Shown here piece after piece: positions 1-7,181 of a DNA stretch of 40,452 nt (position 1 is its first letter; every line of letters starts with the position of its first letter). Position numbers and translations under genes: made by a program. Source of the stretch: an uncultured Verrucomicrobiota bacterium (GTDB lineage: Bacteria; Verrucomicrobiota; Verrucomicrobiia; Verrucomicrobiales; DEV007); the NCBI GenBank assembly GCA_902589825.1, contig CACIUL010000029.1:1-40452 (forward strand), in the 5' to 3' direction. The notes below the pieces were generated by a model. The model saw nothing but the letters and a program-made list of their open reading frames with translations. It was not told the DNA's origin and searched no databases.

Positions 1-430
1 ATGAGCTCGAATTCACGTTGTTCACCGACCCGGAAGGCTGAGCTTTGAAGGGCAATACGGTCCCTGAAAGCGTAGTGGATTACTGCTATTTTGCCTTCAT
101 CCTCGGGCTCGAGGGTTCCCTCGATGACGGAATCAACGCGATACTCAGCAGCATAGAGCAGGGTGGAATAGGTTGTGGATTTCGGATCCGGCAGGTCCGG
201 CTTTGTCAGCAGCGTGGCACGGACCCTGGATGTATCCTGCCCGCTTGAGGATGCGGGCTCATTGTTAAAGCTCACGTCATGCCACTCCACACCGGCGTCG
301 CGTGCCCCGCTTTCTGCCAGCAGCAGGTCACGTGCCGCGATGGCCCAAACAACCAATTTTTTCTTTTTCATCATGGCCATGCTTCCCTTGCGTTGCGCAA
401 GTGCCCGGCGCACCCCGGTTGCAGCACCGG
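1..430 (-). CDS. Partial AlgJ/AlgX-like (SGNH-type O-acetyltransferase-related) protein, C-terminal part
   Basis: The minus strand is open in one frame from about 430 down to the window edge, with no stop. It reads [15 protein letters not shown], then [20 protein letters not shown], then about 85 residues ending in GEQREFEL at the edge. The 'RRALA...KKLVVW-x-x-AARDL' stretch resembles the segment in AlgJ/AlgX-related proteins of cell-surface polysaccharide O-acetylation systems, and the later [20 protein letters not shown] resembles the tail domain of PVC members. That assignment is from memory of the family. The N-terminal catalytic part is missing because the frame meets ilvC, read in the opposite direction, at about 426-431. 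The C-terminus lies outside the window. The alternative, a plus-strand ORF starting at 175, has no family-like sequence before 427. Confidence 0.55.
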
Positions 431-431
431 A
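426..431. other. Inverted junction joining two 5'-truncated genes
   Basis: Left of this point only the minus strand has recognisable coding sequence (AlgJ-like). Right of it only the plus strand does (IlvC, starting at [12 protein letters not shown]). Both genes lose their N-terminal halves here, so they are joined head-to-head. The shared bases around ACCGG fit either frame, so the join could involve a few bases of microhomology. It may be a real inversion breakpoint or a chimera from amplification or assembly. Confidence 0.6.
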
Positions 432-1209
432 TACCAAGATCGGAGCAATCTACAAGAAGGATATCAAGCCAAACCTGTCCAAGGGCAAGACCCTTGGATT
501 CAGTCACGGTTTTGCCATCCATTACGGCACTGTCGTGCCTCCTGAGGACGTCAACGTCATCATGGTTGCACCCAAGGGGCCCGGTCACATCGTGCGCCGC
601 CAGTTTACCGAGGGCAAGGGTGTGCCTGCCCTCATTGCCGTTCACCAAAACCCCGGGAAAAATGCCAAGAAAATCGCTCTCGCCTGGGCACACGGTGTCG
701 GCGGGACGCGAGGCGGCGTGATCCAGACCACCTTTGAGGAGGAAACCGAGACTGATCTTTTCGGCGAGCAGACCGTTCTCTGCGGCGGAGTCAGTGCCCT
801 GGTCACAGCGGGTTATGAGGTTCTAGTGGAGGCAGGATACCAGCCGGAAATGGCATACTTTGAGTGCCTGCACGAGCTCAAACTTATCGTCGACCTGATG
901 AACGAATCAGGGATTGCCGGTATGCGTTTCTCTATATCGGAAACCGCCGAGTGGGGTGACGTCAGTGTTGGGCCGACCATTGTCGACAACGCCACCAAGA
1001 ACAAGATGAAGCGTGCCCTCAAGCGCATCCAGAATGGCGAGTTTGCCGAGGAATGGATTCAGGAAAACAAGAAAGGACAGAGAAAATTCAACCGCTTGCG
1101 CAAGGCTGGTGCAGAACACGATATCGAGAAGGTCGGCAAGCGCCTGCGCGGTTTAATGCCCTGGATCAAGAAGCGCTCGACCAAAGGAGCCCAGGCATCC
1201 TATTCCTAG
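427..1209 (+). pseudogene. ilvC: Ketol-acid reductoisomerase, N-terminally truncated
   Basis: KARI converts 2-acetolactate to 2,3-dihydroxyisovalerate using NADPH and Mg2+, in valine, leucine and isoleucine synthesis. About 260 residues remain, of roughly 330-340 in class I enzymes. Visible are the end of the Rossmann domain ([22 protein letters not shown]) and the knotted C-terminal domain with its metal-binding acids ([16 protein letters not shown]) and the [10 protein letters not shown] segment. The end, [19 protein letters not shown], is the usual class I tail. The first ~75 residues, including the NADPH-binding loop, are absent: the frame runs open upstream to 175 but that part is antisense to the AlgJ-like gene. 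As it stands it cannot encode an active enzyme. If the join is artefactual, the native gene is intact elsewhere. Confidence 0.9.
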
Positions 1210-1386
1210 GAATACCTGCCGGGTAATAACGCCGAGCGAAGCACCTGCCTCTGCCATCGGGACCGCCTTCAATCAGGCAGTTCCGGGGTGAATGCATGGC
1301 CGGTAAAAGATTCATTCCTGCTCCTGATTTCCTTAATCCGGGCTTCATCTGCAGGACTGCTTCATCCATACTGCCGGCCTGAATCC

Positions 1387-1932
1387 ATGCAAACTCTCTA
1401 CCGGACATTAACCGTTGCCTTTGCCTGCCTGTGTGCTGCAAACATCCTGGCAGGGCTTGCCCCGGTCACCCTTGGGCCCACGGAATGGCTGAGTGCTGTC
1501 CGCCAGACAACCGGCACGGCACAAAACTGGAGCATGTTTCACTCTATCCCCAGGGTGCAACGGCTGCAGTTGCTGGTGATCGCATCAGACCGGGAAGGCA
1601 ATCAGCATGAGTTCGGCCCCGGGCTTCCCGGACTGCAGGACATTAAACCGCACGAGAGCATACGTTATTACTATACCTTTGAGCGCATCTTCACGCCGGG
1701 GGGTGAACCTTACCGGGAATCCTACATAAGGAACCTTTCGCGGGCACTGAGCAAAGCAAATCCCGACCTTGTTGAATTCAGTATTCACCTCAAGGTTGAG
1801 AACACGCATCCTCAAAACACCCGTCAGGAAATGTCCCGCCTCCTGGAACGCATCCGTAAAAGCGGCAAGGCTGCGATCGAGCAAAAGAATGTGTTTGGCC
1901 CCTTTCCTATAGAAAATGATGGCGCCAGTTGA
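1387..1932 (+). CDS. Secreted or membrane-anchored protein of unknown function, paired with HTTM protein
   Basis: A 181-residue protein with a hydrophobic N-terminus (MQTLYRTLTVAFACLCAANILAG) that acts as a signal peptide or anchor. I chose the ATG at 1387 because it puts this segment at the start; the frame is open from 1288. The body contains GTAQNWSMFHSIPRVQR followed by beta-strand-like sequence and a charged helical end. The NWSMF segment is reminiscent of small proteins encoded beside HTTM/VKGC-like membrane proteins. The HTTM gene starts inside its last codons (17-nt overlap), which suggests translational coupling and a shared job. No catalytic motif is visible. Confidence 0.7.
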   Translation: MQTLYRTLTVAFACLCAANILAGLAPVTLGPTEWLSAVRQTTGTAQNWSMFHSIPRVQRLQLLVIASDREGNQHEFGPGLPGLQDIKPHESIRYYYTFERIFTPGGEPYRESYIRNLSRALSKANPDLVEFSIHLKVENTHPQNTRQEMSRLLERIRKSGKAAIEQKNVFGPFPIENDGAS

Positions 1933-2824
1933 ACTCTGCAGCATGATCTGGCTCAGGCCGGTCGACAGCCGCCGCTATGCCCTTCTGCGCATGGCCTTTG
2001 CCGCCGTGACCCTTCTCCACATTGTCCACCTGTGGCCATACCGTATCGCCCTGCTGTGCAACGACGGCATGATTGACCCGCTGGTGGCCTCAGGCTCCAG
2101 CCCCGGGTTCTCCATCTCGGTATTTGCAATAGTTGCCACCCCGTTTGCCGTTACGCTCGGTTTCCTGGTGGCGGCATCTGCAACCATCCTGCTTGCCTGG
2201 GGAAAATTGGCCCGGCCAATGATGGCAATCGTTTTTGTGTTCCTGCTATCGGTGATGCAGCGCGCGCCTATTTCGGCGTCCGGCTGGGATTACATACTGA
2301 TTAACCTGAGTTTTATCCTCTTATTCAGTCCGCTTGGGAATACTTGGACACCCTGGAACCTCCTGCTGAAAAAAGGCACCTTACCGGAAGCCCAATCCGT
2401 GCCACGATACGGGCTCATCCTGATCCAGTTGCAGGTTTTTGTCATTTACTGGCAAACAGTCCTGCTGAAAATCGATAACTACTTCTGGCAAACCGGCGAT
2501 TTCATGACCTACTTCATGCTTTCCCATCACAGCCGTTTCCCCGGTTCATGGGTTGTCAACTGGCAGGGATTACTGGACATGATGACCTACATGACCCTGT
2601 TGGTGGAACTTGCCATACCCGTCCTGCTGTGGATTCCAAGGACCCGCAGGATCGGTTTGTTTCTCGGGATCGGGTTCCACCTTGGCATCGCCGTGCTCGG
2701 AGTAAACCTTGGCATTTTCAGCATCGTGATGGTCAGCACCTTCCTGGCATTCATCAATCCGTGGCAGCAGCCTCGGGAAAAAGCAATTCAGGTCAATTTA
2801 CAGCCTCAGGAGAGCTGCAACTGA
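1916..2824 (+). CDS. HTTM-domain (vitamin K-dependent gamma-carboxylase-like) membrane protein
   Basis: A 302-residue polytopic membrane protein with about seven to eight hydrophobic segments. The N-terminal RRYALLRMAFAAVTLLHIVH and the following LLCNDGMIDP loop match the HTTM domain, which is related to the membrane part of vitamin K-dependent gamma-carboxylase. Whether it carboxylates anything is unknown; bacterial HTTM proteins are mostly uncharacterised. The start at 1916 overlaps the upstream gene by 17 nt; an ATG at 1943, just past the upstream stop, is an alternative. The 3' end overlaps the convergent HAD gene by 19 nt. Confidence 0.82.
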   Translation: MMAPVELCSMIWLRPVDSRRYALLRMAFAAVTLLHIVHLWPYRIALLCNDGMIDPLVASGSSPGFSISVFAIVATPFAVTLGFLVAASATILLAWGKLARPMMAIVFVFLLSVMQRAPISASGWDYILINLSFILLFSPLGNTWTPWNLLLKKGTLPEAQSVPRYGLILIQLQVFVIYWQTVLLKIDNYFWQTGDFMTYFMLSHHSRFPGSWVVNWQGLLDMMTYMTLLVELAIPVLLWIPRTRRIGLFLGIGFHLGIAVLGVNLGIFSIVMVSTFLAFINPWQQPREKAIQVNLQPQESCN

Positions 2825-3525
2825 GCAAGCACGCCGGCAACATCCCCAAGGCTCTCAAGAAGGATATCCGGTTCATGGCCGGAAAGCTCATGCAAGGATA
2901 CTGAGCCTGTGGCAACTGCCAATACACGTGCCCCGAATGCCCGGGCACAACGGATGTCCTTCACCGTGTCACCTATCACGGTAACCGGTGCCAGGGAGAG
3001 GTCCCGGCCAAAAAATTCAGATGCACGCCGCACGGCAACCGGGCCTAACTGGTTCCGATCGTGATGATCATCGCCGTATGCCCCGAAATGGAAGTTTTCG
3101 CTTACCCCGTAGTAATCCGTCTTCACCCTTGCTCCGGCGGCAATATTACCGGTCAACAGTCCCGGCAATACCTTTCTCTCACGGTAACGCCCTTTGAGCC
3201 TCTCAAGCAGTTCAGCCACCCCCTCCAGCAATGACCCATTGCCTGAGGGGCTGTCCATGTTGGCCTTCAACAAACCAAGGTAGGTTTCATAGAAACGCTC
3301 ACGTTCCGTCTGGCTGTCGACAATTCCAAGCTGCGCAAACATGCCCATCACGATCCCGGAATCCGTGCTGCCCGCGAAATCAATATCCGGGACACCACCA
3401 CGGCCTTTCACTTCATCAGGATAGAGGTGCTCAAAAGCCGAGCCAAATGCCCGCATCCCGGCACCTCCCGTGTTCAGAAGGGTACCGTCAATATCAAAAA
3501 GAAGCAGGTGAGGAAGTGCTCCCAT
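2806..3525 (-). CDS. HAD-family hydrolase, phosphoglycolate phosphatase-like
   Basis: A 239-residue HAD phosphatase of normal length. Motif I is FDIDGTLL (residues 9-16, nucleophile Asp), followed by an alpha-helical cap. LLTGN is motif II, and VIGDTVKDI is motif IV with its acidic Mg2+ ligands. The cap type and motif spacing resemble phosphoglycolate phosphatases, but substrate cannot be assigned. It starts 27 nt downstream of infC on the same strand, so it probably shares the thrS-infC transcript in the place where many bacteria carry rpmI-rplT. Its 3' end overlaps the convergent HTTM gene. Confidence 0.85.
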   Translation of the reverse strand: MGALPHLLLFDIDGTLLNTGGAGMRAFGSAFEHLYPDEVKGRGGVPDIDFAGSTDSGIVMGMFAQLGIVDSQTERERFYETYLGLLKANMDSPSGNGSLLEGVAELLERLKGRYRERKVLPGLLTGNIAAGARVKTDYYGVSENFHFGAYGDDHHDRNQLGPVAVRRASEFFGRDLSLAPVTVIGDTVKDIRCARAFGARVLAVATGSVSLHELSGHEPDILLESLGDVAGVLAQLQLS

Positions 3526-3552
3526 GGAAATGCCAGAAGCCCAAAAGGCGCG

Positions 3553-4290
3553 TTAATTGCCCCGCTTCAGCTTGGGACGGCCGTCATCGGACTCGAGGTG
3601 CTCAATTTCCTCCTCAACCTCGAGGTGATGGTGATCTTCATTGGGCTTTGAGCGCACCTCGATGTCCTCATCATCCTCATCATCATCCTCATCATCCTCA
3701 TCATCAGCATCCTCCGGCGGTTCCTCATGAACCTTGAATTTCGGCTTCTGGAGATGCTTGGGCAAGGGGGAGAGCATCATCGTGATATGCCGCCCGGCAA
3801 GCTTGGGCTCCATGTCAATATGAGCAACTCCTGAAAGGTCCTCCTTGATCTCCTGCATGAGTTCAAACCCGATCTCCTTGTGCGCCATCTGCCGTCCACG
3901 GAACATCAACTGGATACGGACCTTGCCCTGGTGCACGAGAAAACCCTCGGCACGGGTAACCTTCATCTTGTAGTCGTTGGGATCAATGCCCACCCGGAAC
4001 TTCACCTCCTTGAGGCGGCTTAACTTCTTCGGGACGTCCTTCTTGAGCTTCTTCTGGTCGTATTTGTATTTCCCGTAATCAACAATCTTGCACACCGGCG
4101 GACGCGCATTTGAGGAGACCTCGACCAGGTCCATGCCGCGTTGCTTGGCAAGCCGGATCGCCTCCTGCGTATTCATCACGCCAAGCTGCGCATCCCCATG
4201 GACAACGCGCACCTTGGGTGCTCGAATCCGCTCATTAACACGATCACGTTGCCTCCGACCGCGATAAGGCTTCTTCCTCGGCCTAGCGAT
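3553..4290 (-). CDS. infC: Translation initiation factor IF-3, with ATC start and acidic C-terminal tail
   Basis: IF-3 binds the 30S subunit, prevents premature 50S joining and checks start-codon choice. The N-terminal domain is clear: RVNERIRAPKVRVVHGDAQ, then LVEVSSNARPPVCKIVDYGK. The C-terminal domain ends near MMLSPLPKHLQKPKF. The conserved VNERI segment lies upstream of any ATG, GTG or TTG start. The frame extends back to MARPRKKPYRGRRQRD, beginning at an ATC codon at 4290 with GGAGG eight nucleotides before it. This gives 245 residues. An atypical ATT/ATC/ATA start on infC is known from other bacteria and underlies autoregulation in E. coli. The last ~55 residues are a low-complexity acidic (Asp/Glu) extension beyond the usual ~180. 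The gene follows thrS by 113 nt. Confidence 0.93.
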   Translation of the reverse strand: MARPRKKPYRGRRQRDRVNERIRAPKVRVVHGDAQLGVMNTQEAIRLAKQRGMDLVEVSSNARPPVCKIVDYGKYKYDQKKLKKDVPKKLSRLKEVKFRVGIDPNDYKMKVTRAEGFLVHQGKVRIQLMFRGRQMAHKEIGFELMQEIKEDLSGVAHIDMEPKLAGRHITMMLSPLPKHLQKPKFKVHEEPPEDADDEDDEDDDEDDEDIEVRSKPNEDHHHLEVEEEIEHLESDDGRPKLKRGN

Positions 4291-4298
4291 AACTATGC

Positions 4299-4303
4299 CC
4301 TCC
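4299..4303 (-). promoter_or_regulatory. Ribosome binding site fixing the infC ATC start
   Basis: GGAGG on the minus strand, eight nucleotides before the ATC at 4290. An in-frame stop (TGA) lies five codons upstream of the SD's codon context and no ATG/GTG/TTG lies between, so this site decides the start. An ATA two codons before the ATC is too close to the SD to be used. Confidence 0.7.
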
Positions 4304-4403
4304 AGTTCGACTCATATGAATACGCGCAATTGATCCGGTTACGGAGTCAATCGGGGCGGGTGAATAATAAGGTGACATCAGGGCTGGGGACAGAACACTC
4401 TAC

Positions 4404-6284
4404 CTAGAGTGCCCGGGTGCGGACTTCATTGAGGAATTGCTCGAGGAAATCCCCGGGGCACAACGCTCCAAGGTCACCGCGGCTGCGATGACGCACTGAT
4501 ATGGTTTCGGATTCAACTTCTTTAGCACCTACAATTAACATATATGGAATCTTGTCGATTTGGGCAAGACGAATTTTAGCACCTATTTTTTCCGCTGAAT
4601 TATCCATTGTGGCCCTGGCACCTGCTTCCAGCAGCATATCAAGGTGCTTTTGTGCAGCTGACTCAAATTTCTCGGAAATCGGCAGCACCCGCACTTGTTG
4701 CGGCGCCAGCCAGGTCGGGAATGCCCCCTCAAAATGCTCAATGAGAACAGCCACGAAGCGCTCGAGTGAACCGAAAGGGGCACGGTGAATCATGACAGGC
4801 CTGTGAGGCTTGTTGTCCGCACCGACATAACTCAAGTCAAAGCGCTCCGGCAGGTTATAGTCAACCTGGACGGTGCCGAGTTGCCACTCGCGACCAATGA
4901 CATCCTTGACCACGAAATCAATCTTCGGTCCGTAGAAGGCCGCCTCCCCTGCCTCCTCGGTAAATGGCACCTCCAGGGTGCTTGCCGCCTGGCGGAGTGC
5001 TTCCTCGGCACGGTCCCAGTTCCCGGGATCGCCGACATATTTACTGGAATCAGGATCCCGTAAACCAACACGCACCCGGTAGTCACCAATGCCAAGCGTA
5101 GTGAGGACAACCTTGACCAGTTCCAGGCAGCCGATGATTTCCGGTTGCACCTGCTCATCGGTGCAAAACAGGTGGGCATCATCCTGGGTAAAGGAACGCA
5201 CCCGTGTCAGTCCCCCCAGTTCACCGGATTTCTCCCATCGATAAACGGTGCCGAACTCCGCAAGGCGCACCGGCAAATCACGATAACTGTGGTGCTCACT
5301 GGCGTAGATCTTGATATGATGCGGACAATTCATCGGCTTGAGCAGGAAGCCTTCAACCTCTCCCGACTTCAGCCGGTTGGTAAGCTCACCGCAGGAGCAA
5401 CCCTCATCAGCAAGCTTGATCATCGCCTCGCGGTCCACCACGGGCTGAAACTGGCTCTCCTCATAATAGGGAAAATGACCACTGGTCCGGTAAAGCCCCA
5501 GCTTGCCGATATGGGGAGTGTATACCTGGCTATATCCACACCTGTCCAGTTCACTGCTGATAAATTTCTGCAGCTCATTGCGTATGATGGCACCCTTGGG
5601 TTTCCAGAGGACGAGCCCCTGCCCGACGGACTCATCAAAATGAAACAGGCCGAGATCGCGGCCGATCTTGCGGTGGTCACGTTTCTTTGCCTCCTCAAGT
5701 TGTTCAAGATGTTCGCCCAGCTGGGTCTTGTTCTTGAAGGCAGTGCCGTAGACGCGCTGCAACTGCGGGTTGTTGGCATCCCCCTTGTAGAAGGCACTGG
5801 CCACAGACATCAACTTGAACGCCTTGCAATTGCCTGTGCGGGGCACATGCGGGCCGGCGCACAGGTCCCAGAAGTCACCATTTTTATAGATTGAAATTTC
5901 CTCATCCTCCGGAATGTCATTCAGCAGGTCGATCTTGAACGTCGATGGACCATCCCGCTCCCCGAGAGCGGCAAGGCGGCCGCTTTGGGCGAGCGCAAGT
6001 GCCTCATCCCGTGAGACCGATATCCTCTCAAAGGTCTGGTTCTCCTTCACCACCCTGGTCATTTCCGCCTCAATCGCCTCAAAATCCTCAGGCGAAATCC
6101 GGTGACTGAGCTCAACATCATAGTAAAACCCGTTCTCAACCGGGGGACCGGCGGCAAACTGTGCGTCAGGCCAAAGCTTGGCGATAGCCGTGGCCAGCAC
6201 GTGAGCAGTGGAATGACGCAGGCGTTCCAGATCTGACATCTGGTCCCTATCCTCTAGAGTCTTGCGTTGTTTATCTTCAGCCAT
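4404..6284 (-). CDS. thrS: Threonyl-tRNA synthetase lacking the TGS domain
   Basis: A class II aminoacyl-tRNA synthetase charging tRNA-Thr, 626 residues. The order is: second additional/editing domain beginning LERLRHSTAHVLATAI and including DLCAGPHVPRTG; catalytic core with LLKPMNCPHHIKIY (zinc Cys), motif 2 around FGTVYRWEKSGELGGLTRVRSF, zinc ligands in FTQDDAHLF and VMIHRAPFGS, and motif 3 ending SLERFVAVLIEH; then the anticodon-binding domain from VRVLPISEKF. Only about 20 residues precede the editing domain, so the usual ~60-residue N-terminal TGS domain is missing. An extra ~35-residue segment with Cys residues (DEGCSCGELTNRL) sits before the MNCPHH motif. The start at 6284 lacks a clear Shine-Dalgarno. 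It heads the thrS-infC-HAD run and is divergent from tRNA-Pro. Confidence 0.96.
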   Translation of the reverse strand: MAEDKQRKTLEDRDQMSDLERLRHSTAHVLATAIAKLWPDAQFAAGPPVENGFYYDVELSHRISPEDFEAIEAEMTRVVKENQTFERISVSRDEALALAQSGRLAALGERDGPSTFKIDLLNDIPEDEEISIYKNGDFWDLCAGPHVPRTGNCKAFKLMSVASAFYKGDANNPQLQRVYGTAFKNKTQLGEHLEQLEEAKKRDHRKIGRDLGLFHFDESVGQGLVLWKPKGAIIRNELQKFISSELDRCGYSQVYTPHIGKLGLYRTSGHFPYYEESQFQPVVDREAMIKLADEGCSCGELTNRLKSGEVEGFLLKPMNCPHHIKIYASEHHSYRDLPVRLAEFGTVYRWEKSGELGGLTRVRSFTQDDAHLFCTDEQVQPEIIGCLELVKVVLTTLGIGDYRVRVGLRDPDSSKYVGDPGNWDRAEEALRQAASTLEVPFTEEAGEAAFYGPKIDFVVKDVIGREWQLGTVQVDYNLPERFDLSYVGADNKPHRPVMIHRAPFGSLERFVAVLIEHFEGAFPTWLAPQQVRVLPISEKFESAAQKHLDMLLEAGARATMDNSAEKIGAKIRLAQIDKIPYMLIVGAKEVESETISVRHRSRGDLGALCPGDFLEQFLNEVRTRAL

Positions 6285-6379
6285 TGCTTATAAAGATACA
6301 TGAGATAGTCGCGCAATGGCGATTTACAACTTGAAACCCTCACGGAATCAGGAACTGTAGGGATCGCTCAGGCAAAAAC

Positions 6380-6456
6380 GGGGTGTAGCTCAGCTTGGTC
6401 AGAGCGCCTGCTTTGGGAGCAGGAAGCCGTAGGTTCGAATCCTATCACCCCGACCA
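6380..6456 (+). tRNA. tRNA-Pro(TGG)
   Basis: A complete cloverleaf. Acceptor stem CGGGGTG pairs with CACCCCG; the D arm is GCTC...GAGC. The anticodon stem CCTGC/GCAGG encloses the loop TTTGGGA with anticodon TGG. The T arm GTAGG/CCTAT contains the TTCGAAT loop (the last stem pair is G-T). Discriminator A and an encoded CCA follow (6453-6456). It reads CCN proline codons, chiefly CCA. It stands alone between thrS (divergent) and the DUF1080 gene. Confidence 0.97.
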
Positions 6457-6529
6457 ATTTACCCACTCCATGGGTTAAAGAAGGATTGGAGACACACCTC
6501 ACCATCCAAATTATACTCAGAGGCAGATA

Positions 6530-7132
6530 ATGAAACTCCTTCTCATCGTCATTTCACTGGCCATTGCCGCGTCCTCAAGCGCCCAGCAGACCGTCAGCCT
6601 GTTCAACGGCAAGGACCTCACCGGCTGGACAGGTGCCGCCTACGAGGTCAAGGACGGGATCCTTATCAGTCGTGGCAAGAACCTCGTCACCAAGAAGCAA
6701 TACCGCAACTATGTCTTCGAGTTTGAATTCCTTCTGCCGCCTCACGGCAACAACGGACTGGGTATACACTACCCTGGAAGCGGGGGGCCATCTTCAGCAG
6801 GCATGGAGCTGCAAATCCTGGACAACAGCCACCCGAAATATGCCAAGCTGAAGGACACGCAATACCACGGGTCCATCTACAAACTGAAAGCTGCCAAGCG
6901 CGGCTTCCTCAAGCCTGTCGGAAAATGGAACCGGCAGAAGGTGACCGTAAACGGTCCGCGTGTCATCGTCGAGTTAAACGGCACCATCATCACCGAGGCC
7001 AACCTCGATGAACTGGAAAAGAAAAACCCACGACACAAGGGGGTCAAGAGACGCAGCGGACACATCTGTTTCTGTGGTCACGGTGCCGCGGTCAAGTTGA
7101 GAAACATCACCATTGTGGAGTTACCTGATTAA
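6530..7132 (+). CDS. Secreted DUF1080 (3-keto-disaccharide hydrolase-like) protein
   Basis: A 200-residue exported protein with signal peptide MKLLLIVISLAIAASSSAQ. The mature part starts TVSLFNGKDLTGWTG, the characteristic opening of the DUF1080 domain, a concanavalin-like jelly roll found in very many PVC and Bacteroidota proteins and linked to 3-keto-glycoside hydrolysis. It continues with YEVKDGILIS, a YRNYVFEFEF strand, NNGLGIHYPG, GMELQILDN and the QYHGSIY segment, so the domain is complete and is the whole mature protein. The next gene, an exported cytochrome, starts 49 nt downstream. Substrate is not predictable. Confidence 0.9.
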   Translation: MKLLLIVISLAIAASSSAQQTVSLFNGKDLTGWTGAAYEVKDGILISRGKNLVTKKQYRNYVFEFEFLLPPHGNNGLGIHYPGSGGPSSAGMELQILDNSHPKYAKLKDTQYHGSIYKLKAAKRGFLKPVGKWNRQKVTVNGPRVIVELNGTIITEANLDELEKKNPRHKGVKRRSGHICFCGHGAAVKLRNITIVELPD

Positions 7133-7181
7133 AGGCGGCTGTTTTCTTCGTCAACCAAAGCATCCTGCAACATTTCTCATC

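Noticed and set aside
1..16. GAGCTCGAATTCAC at the window start looks like a pUC-type cloning polylinker
   Set aside because: It continues the AlgJ-like minus-strand frame in register (coding REFEL), and no further vector sequence is present. A coincidental match is more likely.
175..426. 5' part of a 344-codon plus-strand ORF as the ilvC N-terminus
   Set aside because: These residues have no resemblance to the KARI Rossmann domain, and the minus strand is coding here.
5145..5894. 249-codon plus-strand ORF inside thrS
   Set aside because: It is the antisense shadow of a highly conserved synthetase and shows no family-like sequence.
6310..6380. TTGAAA with a 17-nt spacer as a promoter for tRNA-Pro
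   Set aside because: The matching -10 (ACTGTA) is poor, so the site is not supported beyond chance.
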